Shown here piece after piece: positions 15,049-22,795 of a stretch of 33,812 bases of DNA. Position 1 is the stretch's first letter, and each line of letters opens with the position of its first letter. A program made the translations under genes and the position numbers. The notes under the pieces were generated by a model. It did no database searches. It was not told where the DNA came from and saw only the letters and a list, made by a program, of their open reading frames with translations. This DNA comes from Lachnospiraceae bacterium. GTDB taxonomy: Bacteria > Bacillota > Clostridia > Lachnospirales > Lachnospiraceae. The stretch is taken from positions 1-33,812 of the forward strand of contig CAJTHM010000035.1 of assembly GCA_910576125.1 (NCBI GenBank), written 5' to 3'.

Positions 15049-15241
15049 GGCATTGCTGACACATGACCCCGTAGCGGATGCCATTCTGGATGCCCAGGTG
15101 AAACGGTTTAGGGCATCCCCGGAAATCCGGCATAAGGAATGGAAAGACCGGGGACTGATGCCGCCAATGGAGCCGGAGAAAACGCCGGATTTCCGCTTTT
15201 CTGATTTGCAGATGACCCTATATTACAAAATCATCATTTAG
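14942..15241 (+). CDS. Hypothetical phage protein
   Basis: 99 aa. The N-terminal half is acidic and hydrophobic (VVREFLELICNSDNLMIVRDAE), and a charged, Pro-containing C-terminal part ends in LYYKIII. No known domain. Begins inside the 3' end of the methyltransferase gene, in another frame (107-nt overlap). ATG 14942 has the GAAAGCGAGG element 9 nt upstream; GTG 14933 is an alternative. Confidence 0.7.
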   Translation: MVVREFLELICNSDNLMIVRDAESEAGQETIYKGYKALLTHDPVADAILDAQVKRFRASPEIRHKEWKDRGLMPPMEPEKTPDFRFSDLQMTLYYKIII

Positions 15242-15253
15242 GAGGAATGAAAG

Positions 15254-15400
15254 ATGGCGGAAATGAAAGTAAAGGTGGAAATAACCGACTGGCCGGAGTT
15301 CAAGGAAAAGATTGCCAGGATAAAAAAGGTTATGCAGCGGCGTGCCTGGATAAACGGCCAGAGGGCCAGGAAAGCGAGGAAAAGAGGATGGACAGATTAA
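15254..15400 (+). CDS. Small basic phage protein (48 aa)
   Basis: Begins MAEMKVKVEITDWPEFKEK and ends in an Arg/Lys-rich tail (KARKRGWTD). Short, but a perfect AGGAGG sits 8 nt before the ATG, and the frame overlaps the next gene's start by 13 nt, as is normal in this operon. The VKVEITDWPEFKEKI part looks like a strand plus an amphipathic helix. The basic tail suggests nucleic-acid contact (inference). Another frame through the same DNA is open from 15247 but lacks a ribosome site. Confidence 0.7.
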   Translation: MAEMKVKVEITDWPEFKEKIARIKKVMQRRAWINGQRARKARKRGWTD

Positions 15401-15726
15401 AGGCGGCGGAAGCAAATTATAAAAGCTATACGCCTATCAATGGAGTGGTGGAGCCGGATTTTCTGGAATATCTCAAAGAAACATTCCGAAAGTGGCAGCA
15501 GTACCACAAAGAGGGCGTGACGTTGGGCAGCCGTGAGATTGCGAAGCTGTCAAACATGGTGGCCGGGGCAAGGCTTAATTCCCGTTTTGGGTTTGAGAAA
15601 CTGGCAAAGCGTTTCACGGAGGAAGAGGGGGAAGAGTGGTTCTCCCTGCTGATTTATAAGAACCGGGAAGAACTGGAAATTGATGCAGAGCCTTTATATT
15701 GTTTTGCATCCAGGATTCACAGATAG
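15388..15726 (+). CDS. Hypothetical phage protein
   Basis: 112 aa. Mostly helical, with FLEYLKETFRKWQQYHKEG and LSNMVAGARLNSRFGFEKLAKRF; no recognised domain. I set the start at ATG 15388, which follows the GAAAGCGAGG element by 8 nt, instead of the in-frame 15247 codon that lies inside the small gene before it. Confidence 0.7.
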   Translation: MDRLKAAEANYKSYTPINGVVEPDFLEYLKETFRKWQQYHKEGVTLGSREIAKLSNMVAGARLNSRFGFEKLAKRFTEEEGEEWFSLLIYKNREELEIDAEPLYCFASRIHR

Positions 15727-15743
15727 AAAGAGAGGATAAGGGC

Positions 15744-16304
15744 ATGGGATTATTAGATGGATTCACAGGTGACGGCACCGTGGACATGAAGTACATGGAA
15801 TTTTACAAACTTATGAGGGAAGCGGCAAAGGCGGAGTTAATGGAAAATGCGGCCAGGTGCAACGTGCCCCATGAGTATATCCGGGAAATGCTTACCGGGA
15901 AGATGGAAGCCCCGGAGATTCTGCCGGAAACAGAAGTACACCCGGACTATGAGATTGAGAGCATGATTACTTCCGCCAGGCGTTTCTTGCGTATGCTGCC
16001 GGATGAAGAGCGGTTGGAAAAGGGCGTGGAAACCTTAAAAAATATCGTGGAACTGGCAGAACGGGAACGGCTTAATGAAATCATCCTGGACAATGCGGAA
16101 AAGTTAAAGGCCAGGGAAGCCGCCGGGGAAAAGAGGGTGCCGGAAACATGGAGTTGTGAAACGTGCTTCCACTACAGAAAGGGAAAGAAACTTCCTATCT
16201 GCGGAGGGTGCGAGGACGGGAGCAGATACACGCCTATGGATGCCGGGCAGCAGGACCAGGACACGGACGGGGAAAGGGAGGATGGAAGCCATGGCAATGA
16301 ATGA
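15744..16304 (+). CDS. Hypothetical phage protein with a C-terminal Cys cluster
   Basis: 186 aa. A long helical, acidic N-terminal part (about 1-130) is followed by a compact Cys motif, CETCFHYRKGKKLPICGGC (about 145-165), that could bind one zinc, then a Gly/Asp/Gln-rich polar tail. No assignable function. ATG 15744 follows AGAGGATAAGGG; the frame itself is open from 15699. Overlaps the next gene by 14 nt. Confidence 0.72.
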   Translation: MGLLDGFTGDGTVDMKYMEFYKLMREAAKAELMENAARCNVPHEYIREMLTGKMEAPEILPETEVHPDYEIESMITSARRFLRMLPDEERLEKGVETLKNIVELAERERLNEIILDNAEKLKAREAAGEKRVPETWSCETCFHYRKGKKLPICGGCEDGSRYTPMDAGQQDQDTDGEREDGSHGNE

Positions 16305-16668
16305 GTTAAGGGCAGAGGTTGAAGCCGCCGCCCAGGCAGAACTGAACCGGGCAAACGAAAGGTTCCCTTTATTCAATAGCCGCCATGAGGGTTACGCCGT
16401 GACCCTGGGGAAGATGGAGGAAGCCAAGGAAGCCCTGGACAATGCGGAATCTTCCCTTGCCGTGTTATGGGACGGCGTAAGAGGGAAAAAGATAGCTTGT
16501 TTCCTGGTGGAAGATGCAAAGCCAATGGCAATATACCGCCAGGCCGTGGATGCCGCTTGTGAAATGGTCCAGGTGGCGGCCATGCTGTTGAAATATGAAA
16601 TGAGCCAGGCGGATGCAGACGGCCAGGCAGAAAGCGAGGGAAAAGACTATGGCGATTTATGCAGTTGA
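16291..16668 (+). CDS. Hypothetical helical phage protein
   Basis: 125 aa, Ala/Glu-rich and almost wholly alpha-helical (MAMNELRAEVEAAAQAEL; later MEEAKEALDNAESSLAVLW), suggesting a small coiled-coil or helical bundle. No known domain. ATG 16291 lies 9 nt after GGGAGG and is preferred to 16282, which sits directly on that site. Overlaps both neighbours. Confidence 0.7.
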   Translation: MAMNELRAEVEAAAQAELNRANERFPLFNSRHEGYAVTLGKMEEAKEALDNAESSLAVLWDGVRGKKIACFLVEDAKPMAIYRQAVDAACEMVQVAAMLLKYEMSQADADGQAESEGKDYGDLCS

Positions 16669-17014
16669 TTTTGACAATACACTGGCCGTTACCAGGTTCC
16701 CGGAAATCGTGGGACCAAAGGCAAAGGTTGTGGCGGCGGTGAAGATGCTGAAAGCCAACGGCCATAAAATCATCCTCTGGACAAGCAGAGCCGGAAAGGA
16801 TTTGAAAGATGCCGTGGAATGGTGTACAGAGCAGGGCATTATCTTTGATGCAGTGAATGTGCCATTGCCGGAGCAGATGGACAGATGGGGGAATGACACG
16901 AGAAAAGTTTATGCGGATTTCTACATAGACGATAAGGCAATGCCTATTGAAGCCCTGGAAAGCATCATGGACCGGGTTGTGGACATAGTGGAAGAATATA
17001 AGTTGCAGCAGTAG
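16649..17014 (+). CDS. HAD-superfamily hydrolase-like protein
   Basis: 121 aa. Motif I is DFDNTLA (nucleophile Asp and acid Asp, about 7-9), motif II is LWTSR (Ser/Thr), and the metal motif is YIDDKA near 95. This is a minimal HAD fold without a large cap, so a small phosphatase, possibly on nucleotides or sugar phosphates. The substrate is unknown. GAAAGCGAGG element 9 nt upstream. Phages often carry such enzymes for nucleotide metabolism or end-healing; which applies here is open. Confidence 0.85.
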   Translation: MAIYAVDFDNTLAVTRFPEIVGPKAKVVAAVKMLKANGHKIILWTSRAGKDLKDAVEWCTEQGIIFDAVNVPLPEQMDRWGNDTRKVYADFYIDDKAMPIEALESIMDRVVDIVEEYKLQQ

Positions 17015-17030
17015 GGAGGAATGGGACGGG

Positions 17031-17246
17031 ATGATTAAACGTGTGATTGGTGCGCTGTATGGAATTTTCCTGGAAGAACCATTGGACCGCTTGCATAACT
17101 GGCAACGCCGTTTTGAAAAGGAATATCTGAACTATTGCCGGACGGGATGCAGGGATTGCTACAAATGGAATGGCTATTGCCGTAGCCGGAAAGAGGGAAC
17201 GCCATATAAGAAATTCCGCCGGAAATATCACGATATTGGCAAATAG
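17031..17246 (+). CDS. Small Cys-rich basic protein
   Basis: 71 aa, strongly basic, with a Cys cluster CRTGCRDCYKWNGYC in the middle that could bind a metal ion. The amphipathic N terminus (VIGALYGIFLEEPLDRLHNW) is not long enough for a clear membrane span. GGGAGG lies upstream, with a rather long spacing. Role unknown. Confidence 0.65.
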   Translation: MIKRVIGALYGIFLEEPLDRLHNWQRRFEKEYLNYCRTGCRDCYKWNGYCRSRKEGTPYKKFRRKYHDIGK

Positions 17247-17270
17247 GAATCAGAAAGCGAGGAACTTAAC

Positions 17271-17609
17271 ATGGGAAACGCACTTGCGGTAATATTGGGA
17301 GCCGTGGAACGGGAAAAGGCGGTGCCGTTCCTCTTCACTGGAAGCAGGAACCACCGGGGCATCCGCCCGGAACTGGCAGAGGTTAGGGAAGTAAAGGCAA
17401 TGATGGCGGTCATTGACCGGGAACTGGAAAATTACAAGAGCCTGGCGGAACTGGATTTCCGGGCCGGGTATGTGGCCGGAAGAATCTATGAAAAGGAAGC
17501 CGCCGGGTGCATCACGCCGGGGCACAAGCAGGACCTTATAAATATTCTGTATACAAAATATGAAACCATCCGTGGTTTGGAATCCTGGGGTGCCGGATGC
17601 GGTTTGTGA
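17271..17609 (+). CDS. Hypothetical phage protein
   Basis: 112 aa. Helical, acidic middle (ELAEVREVKAMMAVIDRELENYKSL) and a C-terminal part with RAGYVAGRIYEKEAAG. No recognised domain. Its 18-nt leader (GCGAGGAACTTAACATGG) is identical to that of the gene at 12443. Overlaps the next gene by 13 nt. Confidence 0.7.
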   Translation: MGNALAVILGAVEREKAVPFLFTGSRNHRGIRPELAEVREVKAMMAVIDRELENYKSLAELDFRAGYVAGRIYEKEAAGCITPGHKQDLINILYTKYETIRGLESWGAGCGL

Positions 17610-17899
17610 TTGGCGGAATGAAGTATGACACGGACAAGATGGAACGGGTGGCAGCAGTAAGGAAATGGTATAAAAATGACAGCCCTTTAATGCGTGCGGT
17701 ATTCCAGGGGCAAGAAGTAGGAAAAACGTATGATTGCGAGTTATGGAAATCTGAAAAAGGGAACTGGCTGTTGACCCATGAGGAAGATTTCCGAAGGACG
17801 TATGGTGAAGCGATAGAGGAAGAGGAAGCAAAAGCCCTTTTGATGCGTTACGCAACGGAAACATACGAAAGTATGTTCGGAGAGTTGCCGGAAGCATGA
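17597..17899 (+). CDS. Hypothetical phage protein
   Basis: 100 aa. Begins MRFVIGGMKYDTDKMERV; the middle (WKSEKGNWLLTHEEDF) and a helical end (EEEEAKALLMRYATETYESMFGEL) suggest a small mixed alpha/beta protein, similar in outline to short phage proteins of unknown role. It starts within the preceding gene. Its stop comes just before the hairpin at 17913. Confidence 0.68.
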   Translation: MRFVIGGMKYDTDKMERVAAVRKWYKNDSPLMRAVFQGQEVGKTYDCELWKSEKGNWLLTHEEDFRRTYGEAIEEEEAKALLMRYATETYESMFGELPEA

Positions 17900-17912
17900 A
17901 CGGGGAAAGCGA

Positions 17913-17953
17913 AACCCGGTTGCAAGGTGGGGAACACCAAAAGCAACCGGGTT
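17913..17953 (+). promoter_or_regulatory. Long nested hairpin, candidate origin or regulatory element
   Basis: Perfect 11-bp inverted repeat AACCCGGTTGC (17913-17923) / GCAACCGGGTT (17943-17953). The loop contains a second stem, GGTG (17926-17929) / CACC (17935-17938). No T run follows, so it is not a standard terminator. It lies about 400 bp upstream of the HUH Rep gene, where a rolling-circle double-strand origin could be. Confidence 0.5.
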
Positions 17954-18035
17954 GGAACTTAACAAGGACAGTATAGCACAAGATATGGAGGAAAGAAAGG
18001 GTTTTCTTCCATATATAGAAAGAAAGGCGGAAAAC

Positions 18036-18149
18036 ATGGAGATTTACATAATTATGGCGGCAGTAGCGGCGGCAATGCTGATTATATCCGGCCTGGCCTT
18101 GTTCGGTTTTGCACTGATAAAGAAAGCGTTTGATGGATTTCTGGACTGA
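18036..18149 (+). CDS. Single-span membrane peptide (37 aa)
   Basis: MEIYIIMAAVAAAMLIISGL continues into LFGFALIKKAFDGFLD: one hydrophobic helix of about 22 residues with a positive C-terminal flank. ATG 18036 follows AGGCGG. A longer version from 17985 is possible but lacks a ribosome site, and the still longer frame starts inside the hairpin. Role unknown; small membrane peptides in phage early regions include toxins and exclusion proteins. Confidence 0.5.
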   Translation: MEIYIIMAAVAAAMLIISGLALFGFALIKKAFDGFLD

Positions 18150-18264
18150 TTTTTAAAATGGGCGGTGCCCCTTGCCCGTCCTTGTAATGGGTATTAGCAT
18201 ATCGGACACCCTGGGGATTTATAGAAAGATATAAAGGCATAGGTGGTTGATGGTGATAAGAAGA

Positions 18265-18287
18265 GGGGAGGGAGGGGAGGAAAAGGG
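18265..18287 (+). promoter_or_regulatory. G-quadruplex motif upstream of rep
   Basis: Four G runs (18265-18268, 18270-18272, 18274-18277, 18285-18287) with loops of 1, 1 and 7 nt fit the standard G-quadruplex pattern on the + strand. It is part of a purine-rich stretch (18259-18320) in the 195-bp gap before rep. No clear promoter was seen in the gap. Confidence 0.5.
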
Positions 18288-18344
18288 AAGTGATGCCCAG
18301 GAGCAGGAAAGAGGGTAGGGGCTTGACATATAAAGGTGGGGAAC

Positions 18345-19238
18345 ATGAAAAAACTGTATGATGATTACGATTATGAGGAAGCATACCAAAAGCAGTGTGA
18401 CACCCTGGAAGAGTGGGAGTTGGAAAAGCTGTTAAAGGATGGAAAGGTGGGGTGCCTTTATCGGACTACCACCACCAAGGCGGAGAACATCCAGAACGGA
18501 ACGGTATTACTGGAAAGCCAGGTATACCCGGCCTTTAAGGATAAAAAGGATATGCCAGTAACGGCAAAGAAGAGGGAAACCAGGCCGTCACAGCGGAACC
18601 TAAACGATAAGAACGCAAGACGTTATCTAATACGCCTGGCAAATATCAATTTCGGCAAGGGTGATATTTGGGCCACATTTGGATGGAATGATGATTGTCT
18701 GCCTGGTGATGAAGAGAGGGCCAGGAAAGATATAACCAATTTCATAAAGCGGATAAACCGCCGCCGGAAAAAAGACGGGTTGGACAATGCAAAATATATT
18801 TATATCCTTGCCTTTGACGGGTACAAACGCCCACACTTCCATATTCTGTTATCCGGGGACGGGATGGACCGGGACGAACTGGAAGAACTATGGGGGAAAT
18901 GTGACAGACCGAACACCAGGAGGATAAAGCCGGATGATGATTTCCTTATAACCGGGCTTGCCACATACATATCACAGAACCCACACGGGACAAAAAGATG
19001 GTGCCCGTCAAAGAACCTTAAAAAGCCGGACAAGCCGACAAGAAGCTATTCAAAGTTTAAAAAGGGCAATGTGGAGCGGATGGCAAGGGACCATGAAGAA
19101 CTGAAAAGCCAGATGGAAAAAGCATACCCTGGATTTGAATTTCTGGATGCAGAGGTTAAGTACAACGGAATCAATGCGGCGTTCTACATATACGCCCGTA
19201 TGGTGAAGATTAAGCGAAAGGAGCCTAACAAGAAATGA
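18345..19238 (+). CDS. HUH-type rolling-circle replication initiator (Rep)
   Basis: 297 aa. The HUH metal-binding motif is RPHFHILLSG (His164 and His166). The catalytic Tyr is most likely Tyr208 in LATYISQNPHGTKRW, followed by the conserved CPSKNLKKP stretch. IWATFGWND forms the first core strand. The protein would nick one strand at a hairpin origin and stay bound to the 5' end. Such Reps occur in plasmids and in some phages. ATG 18345 follows AAGGTGGGG; GTG 18336 is a weaker alternative. The stop overlaps parA by 4 nt, so rep, parA and parB form one unit. Confidence 0.82.
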   Translation: MKKLYDDYDYEEAYQKQCDTLEEWELEKLLKDGKVGCLYRTTTTKAENIQNGTVLLESQVYPAFKDKKDMPVTAKKRETRPSQRNLNDKNARRYLIRLANINFGKGDIWATFGWNDDCLPGDEERARKDITNFIKRINRRRKKDGLDNAKYIYILAFDGYKRPHFHILLSGDGMDRDELEELWGKCDRPNTRRIKPDDDFLITGLATYISQNPHGTKRWCPSKNLKKPDKPTRSYSKFKKGNVERMARDHEELKSQMEKAYPGFEFLDAEVKYNGINAAFYIYARMVKIKRKEPNKK

Positions 19239-20053
19239 AGATTGTTTCAGTAATCAATTTAAAAGGTGGGTGTGCCAAGACCACCACAGCCGTTTCCATG
19301 GCGGAACTGTTGGCAGAGGGGGACAAGAAAAGAAAGCGGCCTGGCAGCAGGGTATTGTTGTTTGACAATGACAAGCAGGGGAACGCTTCCCGTATGTTTG
19401 AGGTATACAACCGGGACCAGGAGGCGGAAGCGTGCCGGATTATGCGGACCGGCCACATGGGGGAAAACAGTATTCGGAGGGTTTCCGGGATTGCGGAGGA
19501 TGAAAAACTGGATGTAATACCTTGCAACTATTTCATGGAGTTGGCGGAACTTGCCGTAAAGGCAGACCAGGACCATGCACAGCATGACCGTTATAAAACC
19601 GCCCTGGGGGAAGTTGCCGGGGAATATGACTATTGCATCATAGACAATCCGCCGGACCTGGGAATGAACGTCATAAACGCCATGGTGGCAACCCATGAAA
19701 TCATCATTCCCGTGTGCCTGGATGCCTATTCGTTGGACGGCCTGGAAGAACTGGTGGAGCAGATAAACCAGGTTAAGGCGTTGAACCGAAAGGCTAGGAT
19801 TGCCGGGGTGCTTATTACGGACTATGAGAAGTCGGATACAAGCGAAGCGGCGGAAAGTTGGTTGAGGGCAAAGAGCGGATGCCCTGTTTTCTCACAGAAA
19901 ATCAGACATTCCACAAAGGCCAAGGATGCCACGTTCTACCACCAGACACCGACACGCTACAGTGTACGCAGCGGAGCCGCCCAGGATTATAAAGCCTTTG
20001 TGGCGGAGTATGTGCAGAAATTTGGGAACCTGGCAGCAGGGGAAAGGGGTTAA
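19235..20053 (+). CDS. parA: ParA-like partition ATPase
   Basis: 272 aa. The deviant Walker A motif is KGGCAKTTTAVSMAELL (about 10-26), a second motif is LLFDNDKQGNASRM, and the Walker B-like strand is YDYCIIDNPPDLG. This is the MinD/ParA fold that moves DNA on the nucleoid. It has no N-terminal helix-turn-helix, so it is the short ParA type, whose partition operon is usually regulated by the partner. ATGA overlap with rep and a 3-bp gap to parB. In a phage it would secure inheritance of an extrachromosomal prophage, or serve another replication-linked role. Confidence 0.88.
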   Translation: MKIVSVINLKGGCAKTTTAVSMAELLAEGDKKRKRPGSRVLLFDNDKQGNASRMFEVYNRDQEAEACRIMRTGHMGENSIRRVSGIAEDEKLDVIPCNYFMELAELAVKADQDHAQHDRYKTALGEVAGEYDYCIIDNPPDLGMNVINAMVATHEIIIPVCLDAYSLDGLEELVEQINQVKALNRKARIAGVLITDYEKSDTSEAAESWLRAKSGCPVFSQKIRHSTKAKDATFYHQTPTRYSVRSGAAQDYKAFVAEYVQKFGNLAAGERG

Positions 20054-20056
20054 GGG

Positions 20057-20977
20057 ATGGGATTTAATATTCTGGATGTCGTGAACGCCGCAACCAGGGC
20101 GGAAGTAGGGGAAAACAAGGATTACCGGGAAATCAACCTGGACTACCGGGACATTGTTGTGACGGAGCATAATAAATACAGCATGGACGAATTGCAGGAA
20201 ATAGCCACGGGAATTGAAATGGACGGGTTGCAGCAGCCCCTTGTATTGGGGCGTGTAAATGGGGAATACTGGCTTGTTTCCGGCCACCGCCGCCTGGGAG
20301 GTATAAAAATCCTTGTGGCAGAGGGGAAAGAAGAGTTTGAAACCGTCCCTTGCCGCTACAAGGATATGACGGAAATAGAATTTCGGATTGCGCTTTTAAT
20401 CGGCAACACGTTCAACCGCAAAATGTCGGATTATGACCTTATGACCCAGGCAGCGGACTGGAAAGAGGTATTGACCCAGGCACGGAAAGAAGGCTTGCTT
20501 GTCCTGGAAGCAGGGGAGAGGGTCCGGGATTATGTGGCGGCGGTGATGGGGGAGAGCGTGCCAAAGATAAGGACCCTTAACACCATAGACCAGAACGCCA
20601 CGCCGGAAGTGAAAGAACAGTTCCAGAAAGGCAATATGGGCATCACGGCGGCCATGGAAGCATCCAGGGCAGACGAGGGAACCCAAAAAGAGATTGCAAA
20701 GGCTTCCGAGGACAAAGGCGGCATGGGGGCGGAGGAAATAAAGGCCATGGCCGAAGAGAAAAAACACCGCAAGACCAAGGAAGAGGAAACCAGGGAAGCC
20801 AATGTGTCAGATACCGACACAACCAAAGAGGAAAAGGAAAACGCCCGGAAACTTCATGCCGTAAAGATGATTGAAAAATATTATACCTGGCTGAATGAAG
20901 AGGAAACGGGCATCCTGGAAAGGATGTTGGAGGACCTAAAGCGGCGTAAACGGGAATATGCCATTGAGGAAGAATAG
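20057..20977 (+). CDS. parB: ParB-like protein (ParB/Srx nuclease fold)
   Basis: 306 aa. The N-terminal ParB/Sulfiredoxin-type domain shows MDGLQQPLVLGRVNGEYWLVSGHRR (about 55-80), including the GHRR box. A helical DNA-binding middle follows. The C-terminal third is very charged (EEKKHRKTKEEETRE), a flexible linker, then a dimer-like end. In chromosomal ParB the box binds CTP; whether this one does is unknown. It is immediately downstream of parA, so a centromere-like site should exist nearby, though none was identified. Confidence 0.85.
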   Translation: MGFNILDVVNAATRAEVGENKDYREINLDYRDIVVTEHNKYSMDELQEIATGIEMDGLQQPLVLGRVNGEYWLVSGHRRLGGIKILVAEGKEEFETVPCRYKDMTEIEFRIALLIGNTFNRKMSDYDLMTQAADWKEVLTQARKEGLLVLEAGERVRDYVAAVMGESVPKIRTLNTIDQNATPEVKEQFQKGNMGITAAMEASRADEGTQKEIAKASEDKGGMGAEEIKAMAEEKKHRKTKEEETREANVSDTDTTKEEKENARKLHAVKMIEKYYTWLNEEETGILERMLEDLKRRKREYAIEEE

Positions 20978-20989
20978 GAGGTTTGGAAA

Positions 20990-21736
20990 ATGAGGATGCA
21001 GAACATGAAGAAAGGGGAAACCACGGAGCAGATGGCCCTTTTCGTGTGGGCCGGGAACAATACACACGTCTTGCCGTGCCTTTCCCTTATGTACCACGTC
21101 CCAAACGAGGGGAAGAGGACAAACGGGGCGGTATTAAAGGCCATGGGGCTGAAAAGCGGCGTGCCGGATGTGTGTCTGCCCGTGGCAAGCCATAATTTCC
21201 ACGGCCTTTATCTGGAAATGAAGTATGGCCGGAACAAAGCAACGCCGGAGCAGGAAGCATTTATGGCAGGGTTGCGGCAGCAGGGCTATAAGACAGCGGT
21301 ATGCCATGGGGCGGAGGAAGCAAAGGCGGAAATCCTGGACTATTTGCAGGAACCTGGGAAGATGCCGCTTGCAAAGTGCCTAAACGCCCCGTGGATTGAC
21401 GGGAAGTGTGACGGCGTTCCAATGGGGCGTATGTTCTGCCGGGAGCATTGCCGCAAGTGTGAAAGGCACACGCCGACACGGGCAGAAAGCACCATAAACG
21501 CCAACATGGCAGCAGTAGACGAATATTTCAAGGTGCCGATAATAAAGACCATTGCAGACCTTTCCGCCGGGAAGCCGCTAAAGAACATGACGTTGGAAGA
21601 TACGTTGGAAACCATAAACAAGAACCTGGCATTTCTGGTGACGGGTACACAGTTGAGCGTGGAGCAGTCGGCGGCGGTGCTTACCGTTGCCATGGATGCC
21701 TATAACCAGGCAAAGAAAGGGGAGGATAAGGCATGA
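20990..21736 (+). CDS. VRR-NUC domain nuclease
   Basis: 248 aa. Residues about 40-120 match the VRR-NUC fold of the PD-(D/E)XK superfamily: GVPDVCLPV, HGLYLEMKYGRNKATPEQ with the catalytic Glu-x-Lys, and GYKTAVCHGAEEA. In phages these are holliday-junction or structure-specific nucleases linked to replication and recombination. A C-terminal extension (about 130-248) has a Cys cluster (CREHCRKCERH) and a helical end that I do not recognise. Perfect AGGAGG upstream. Overlaps the next gene (ATGA). Confidence 0.88.
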   Translation: MRMQNMKKGETTEQMALFVWAGNNTHVLPCLSLMYHVPNEGKRTNGAVLKAMGLKSGVPDVCLPVASHNFHGLYLEMKYGRNKATPEQEAFMAGLRQQGYKTAVCHGAEEAKAEILDYLQEPGKMPLAKCLNAPWIDGKCDGVPMGRMFCREHCRKCERHTPTRAESTINANMAAVDEYFKVPIIKTIADLSAGKPLKNMTLEDTLETINKNLAFLVTGTQLSVEQSAAVLTVAMDAYNQAKKGEDKA

Positions 21737-22206
21737 GAAAAAAGACAGACGGCGGCCATGCGATACCAGAAGAGGATTTAAGGGAAATGGAGCAGGAAGA
21801 GGGCCGGGAAATGCCGGAGGGCGTGGAGAGCCAGACGGGATATTGCCGCTTTTGCGGCCAGGGCGGCGTTGTCCATACAATGATGGGATGGGGCCGGGAT
21901 GAAGTAAACGAAGCCGTGACGTGTAGGTGCCAGTGTGAGGAAGCCAAAAAGTATGCAGAAAGTAAGGAACGGGTGCAGAAAGCAAAGAACCGTATTGAAG
22001 AACTATTCAGCAGCACGGCGGAAAAGCCCATTGACCAGAGCGTTGTAAATATCATGTTCCGGGCCGTGGATGCCATAGAGGAAAAGGCCATGAAAGGCAT
22101 CACGATTGACGTAGGGCAGGGCATAAAGGCAAGGGTTTCCAAGATGACAAAGGAAAGCATAAAGGTGGAGCGTTCCGAAGTGCAGAAAAAGACCTATGAG
22201 GAATAG
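21733..22206 (+). CDS. Hypothetical phage protein with Cys pairs
   Basis: 157 aa. CRFCGQGG and CRCQCEEAKKYAE, about 25 residues apart, form a probable zinc-binding unit, followed by a helical segment and a C-terminal strand region (ITIDVGQGIKARVSKM). Acidic first 35 residues. Translationally coupled to the VRR-NUC gene. No function assigned. Confidence 0.72.
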   Translation: MRKKTDGGHAIPEEDLREMEQEEGREMPEGVESQTGYCRFCGQGGVVHTMMGWGRDEVNEAVTCRCQCEEAKKYAESKERVQKAKNRIEELFSSTAEKPIDQSVVNIMFRAVDAIEEKAMKGITIDVGQGIKARVSKMTKESIKVERSEVQKKTYEE

Positions 22207-22227
22207 GGGGGGCAGAGGTTGGAAAGG

Positions 22228-22581
22228 ATGGATGCCGATATTAAGGCAGTAGCCAGAAGTATCATACAAGGCAACGAAAAGCGGAAAAAGAGAATAAAAG
22301 CCGGAAAGGCCAGTGCCTTTGACATTATGGCCGCCGCCGTTGTGGAAGATGCCTTGTGTTCTTCTTGCCAGAATATTGAGAGCATCCAGGCCAGGCGGCA
22401 GATGCAGAAAAGGATTTATGAGAGCATTGTATATAATACGCCCTATGAATACATAGCGGATGCCTTGTGTGGCCGCCGCCAGTTCTATGAGTATCGGACG
22501 GAATTTATAACACGGATTGCCCAGGCAATGGATATGTTGCCGGGTGGGAAAGGAATGGAAGATAGAAATGAACGGAATTAG
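22228..22581 (+). CDS. Hypothetical phage protein
   Basis: 117 aa. Mostly helical and basic near the N terminus (GNEKRKKRIKAGKASAF), with two Cys in CSSCQN. No recognised domain. ATG 22228 is 9 nt after AGAGG; TTG 22219 is possible. Overlaps the next gene by 14 nt. Confidence 0.68.
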   Translation: MDADIKAVARSIIQGNEKRKKRIKAGKASAFDIMAAAVVEDALCSSCQNIESIQARRQMQKRIYESIVYNTPYEYIADALCGRRQFYEYRTEFITRIAQAMDMLPGGKGMEDRNERN

Positions 22582-22795
22582 TTTAAACGGATTCAAGGTG
22601 ATACACGGAGGGATTGTCTTAAATGCGCTTGCACTGAAAGCCATAAAGATGCGTGATGGAATGGATGCAAGCAACCGTGAGATTGTAGAAAAGCCTATAT
22701 GGCTTGAAGTCCTGGCAATCAATGAGGATGGGAACATTGTATCTATCCGGGATGAAGCATGGACCTTTCAGTTTGTCCCGGTTGTCACAAAGTAG
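22568..22795 (+). CDS. Small hypothetical phage protein
   Basis: 75 aa, probably all-beta (WLEVLAINEDGNIVSIRDEAWTFQFVPV). Starts within the previous gene at ATG 22568. No known domain. Its stop codon overlaps the first base of the second copy of the 19-nt repeat. Confidence 0.65.
   Translation: MNGISLNGFKVIHGGIVLNALALKAIKMRDGMDASNREIVEKPIWLEVLAINEDGNIVSIRDEAWTFQFVPVVTK

Noticed and set aside
17952..18149. 65-residue version of the small membrane peptide
   Set aside because: Its TTG start falls inside the hairpin stem and lacks a ribosome site; the ATG at 18036 is better placed and contains the membrane segment.
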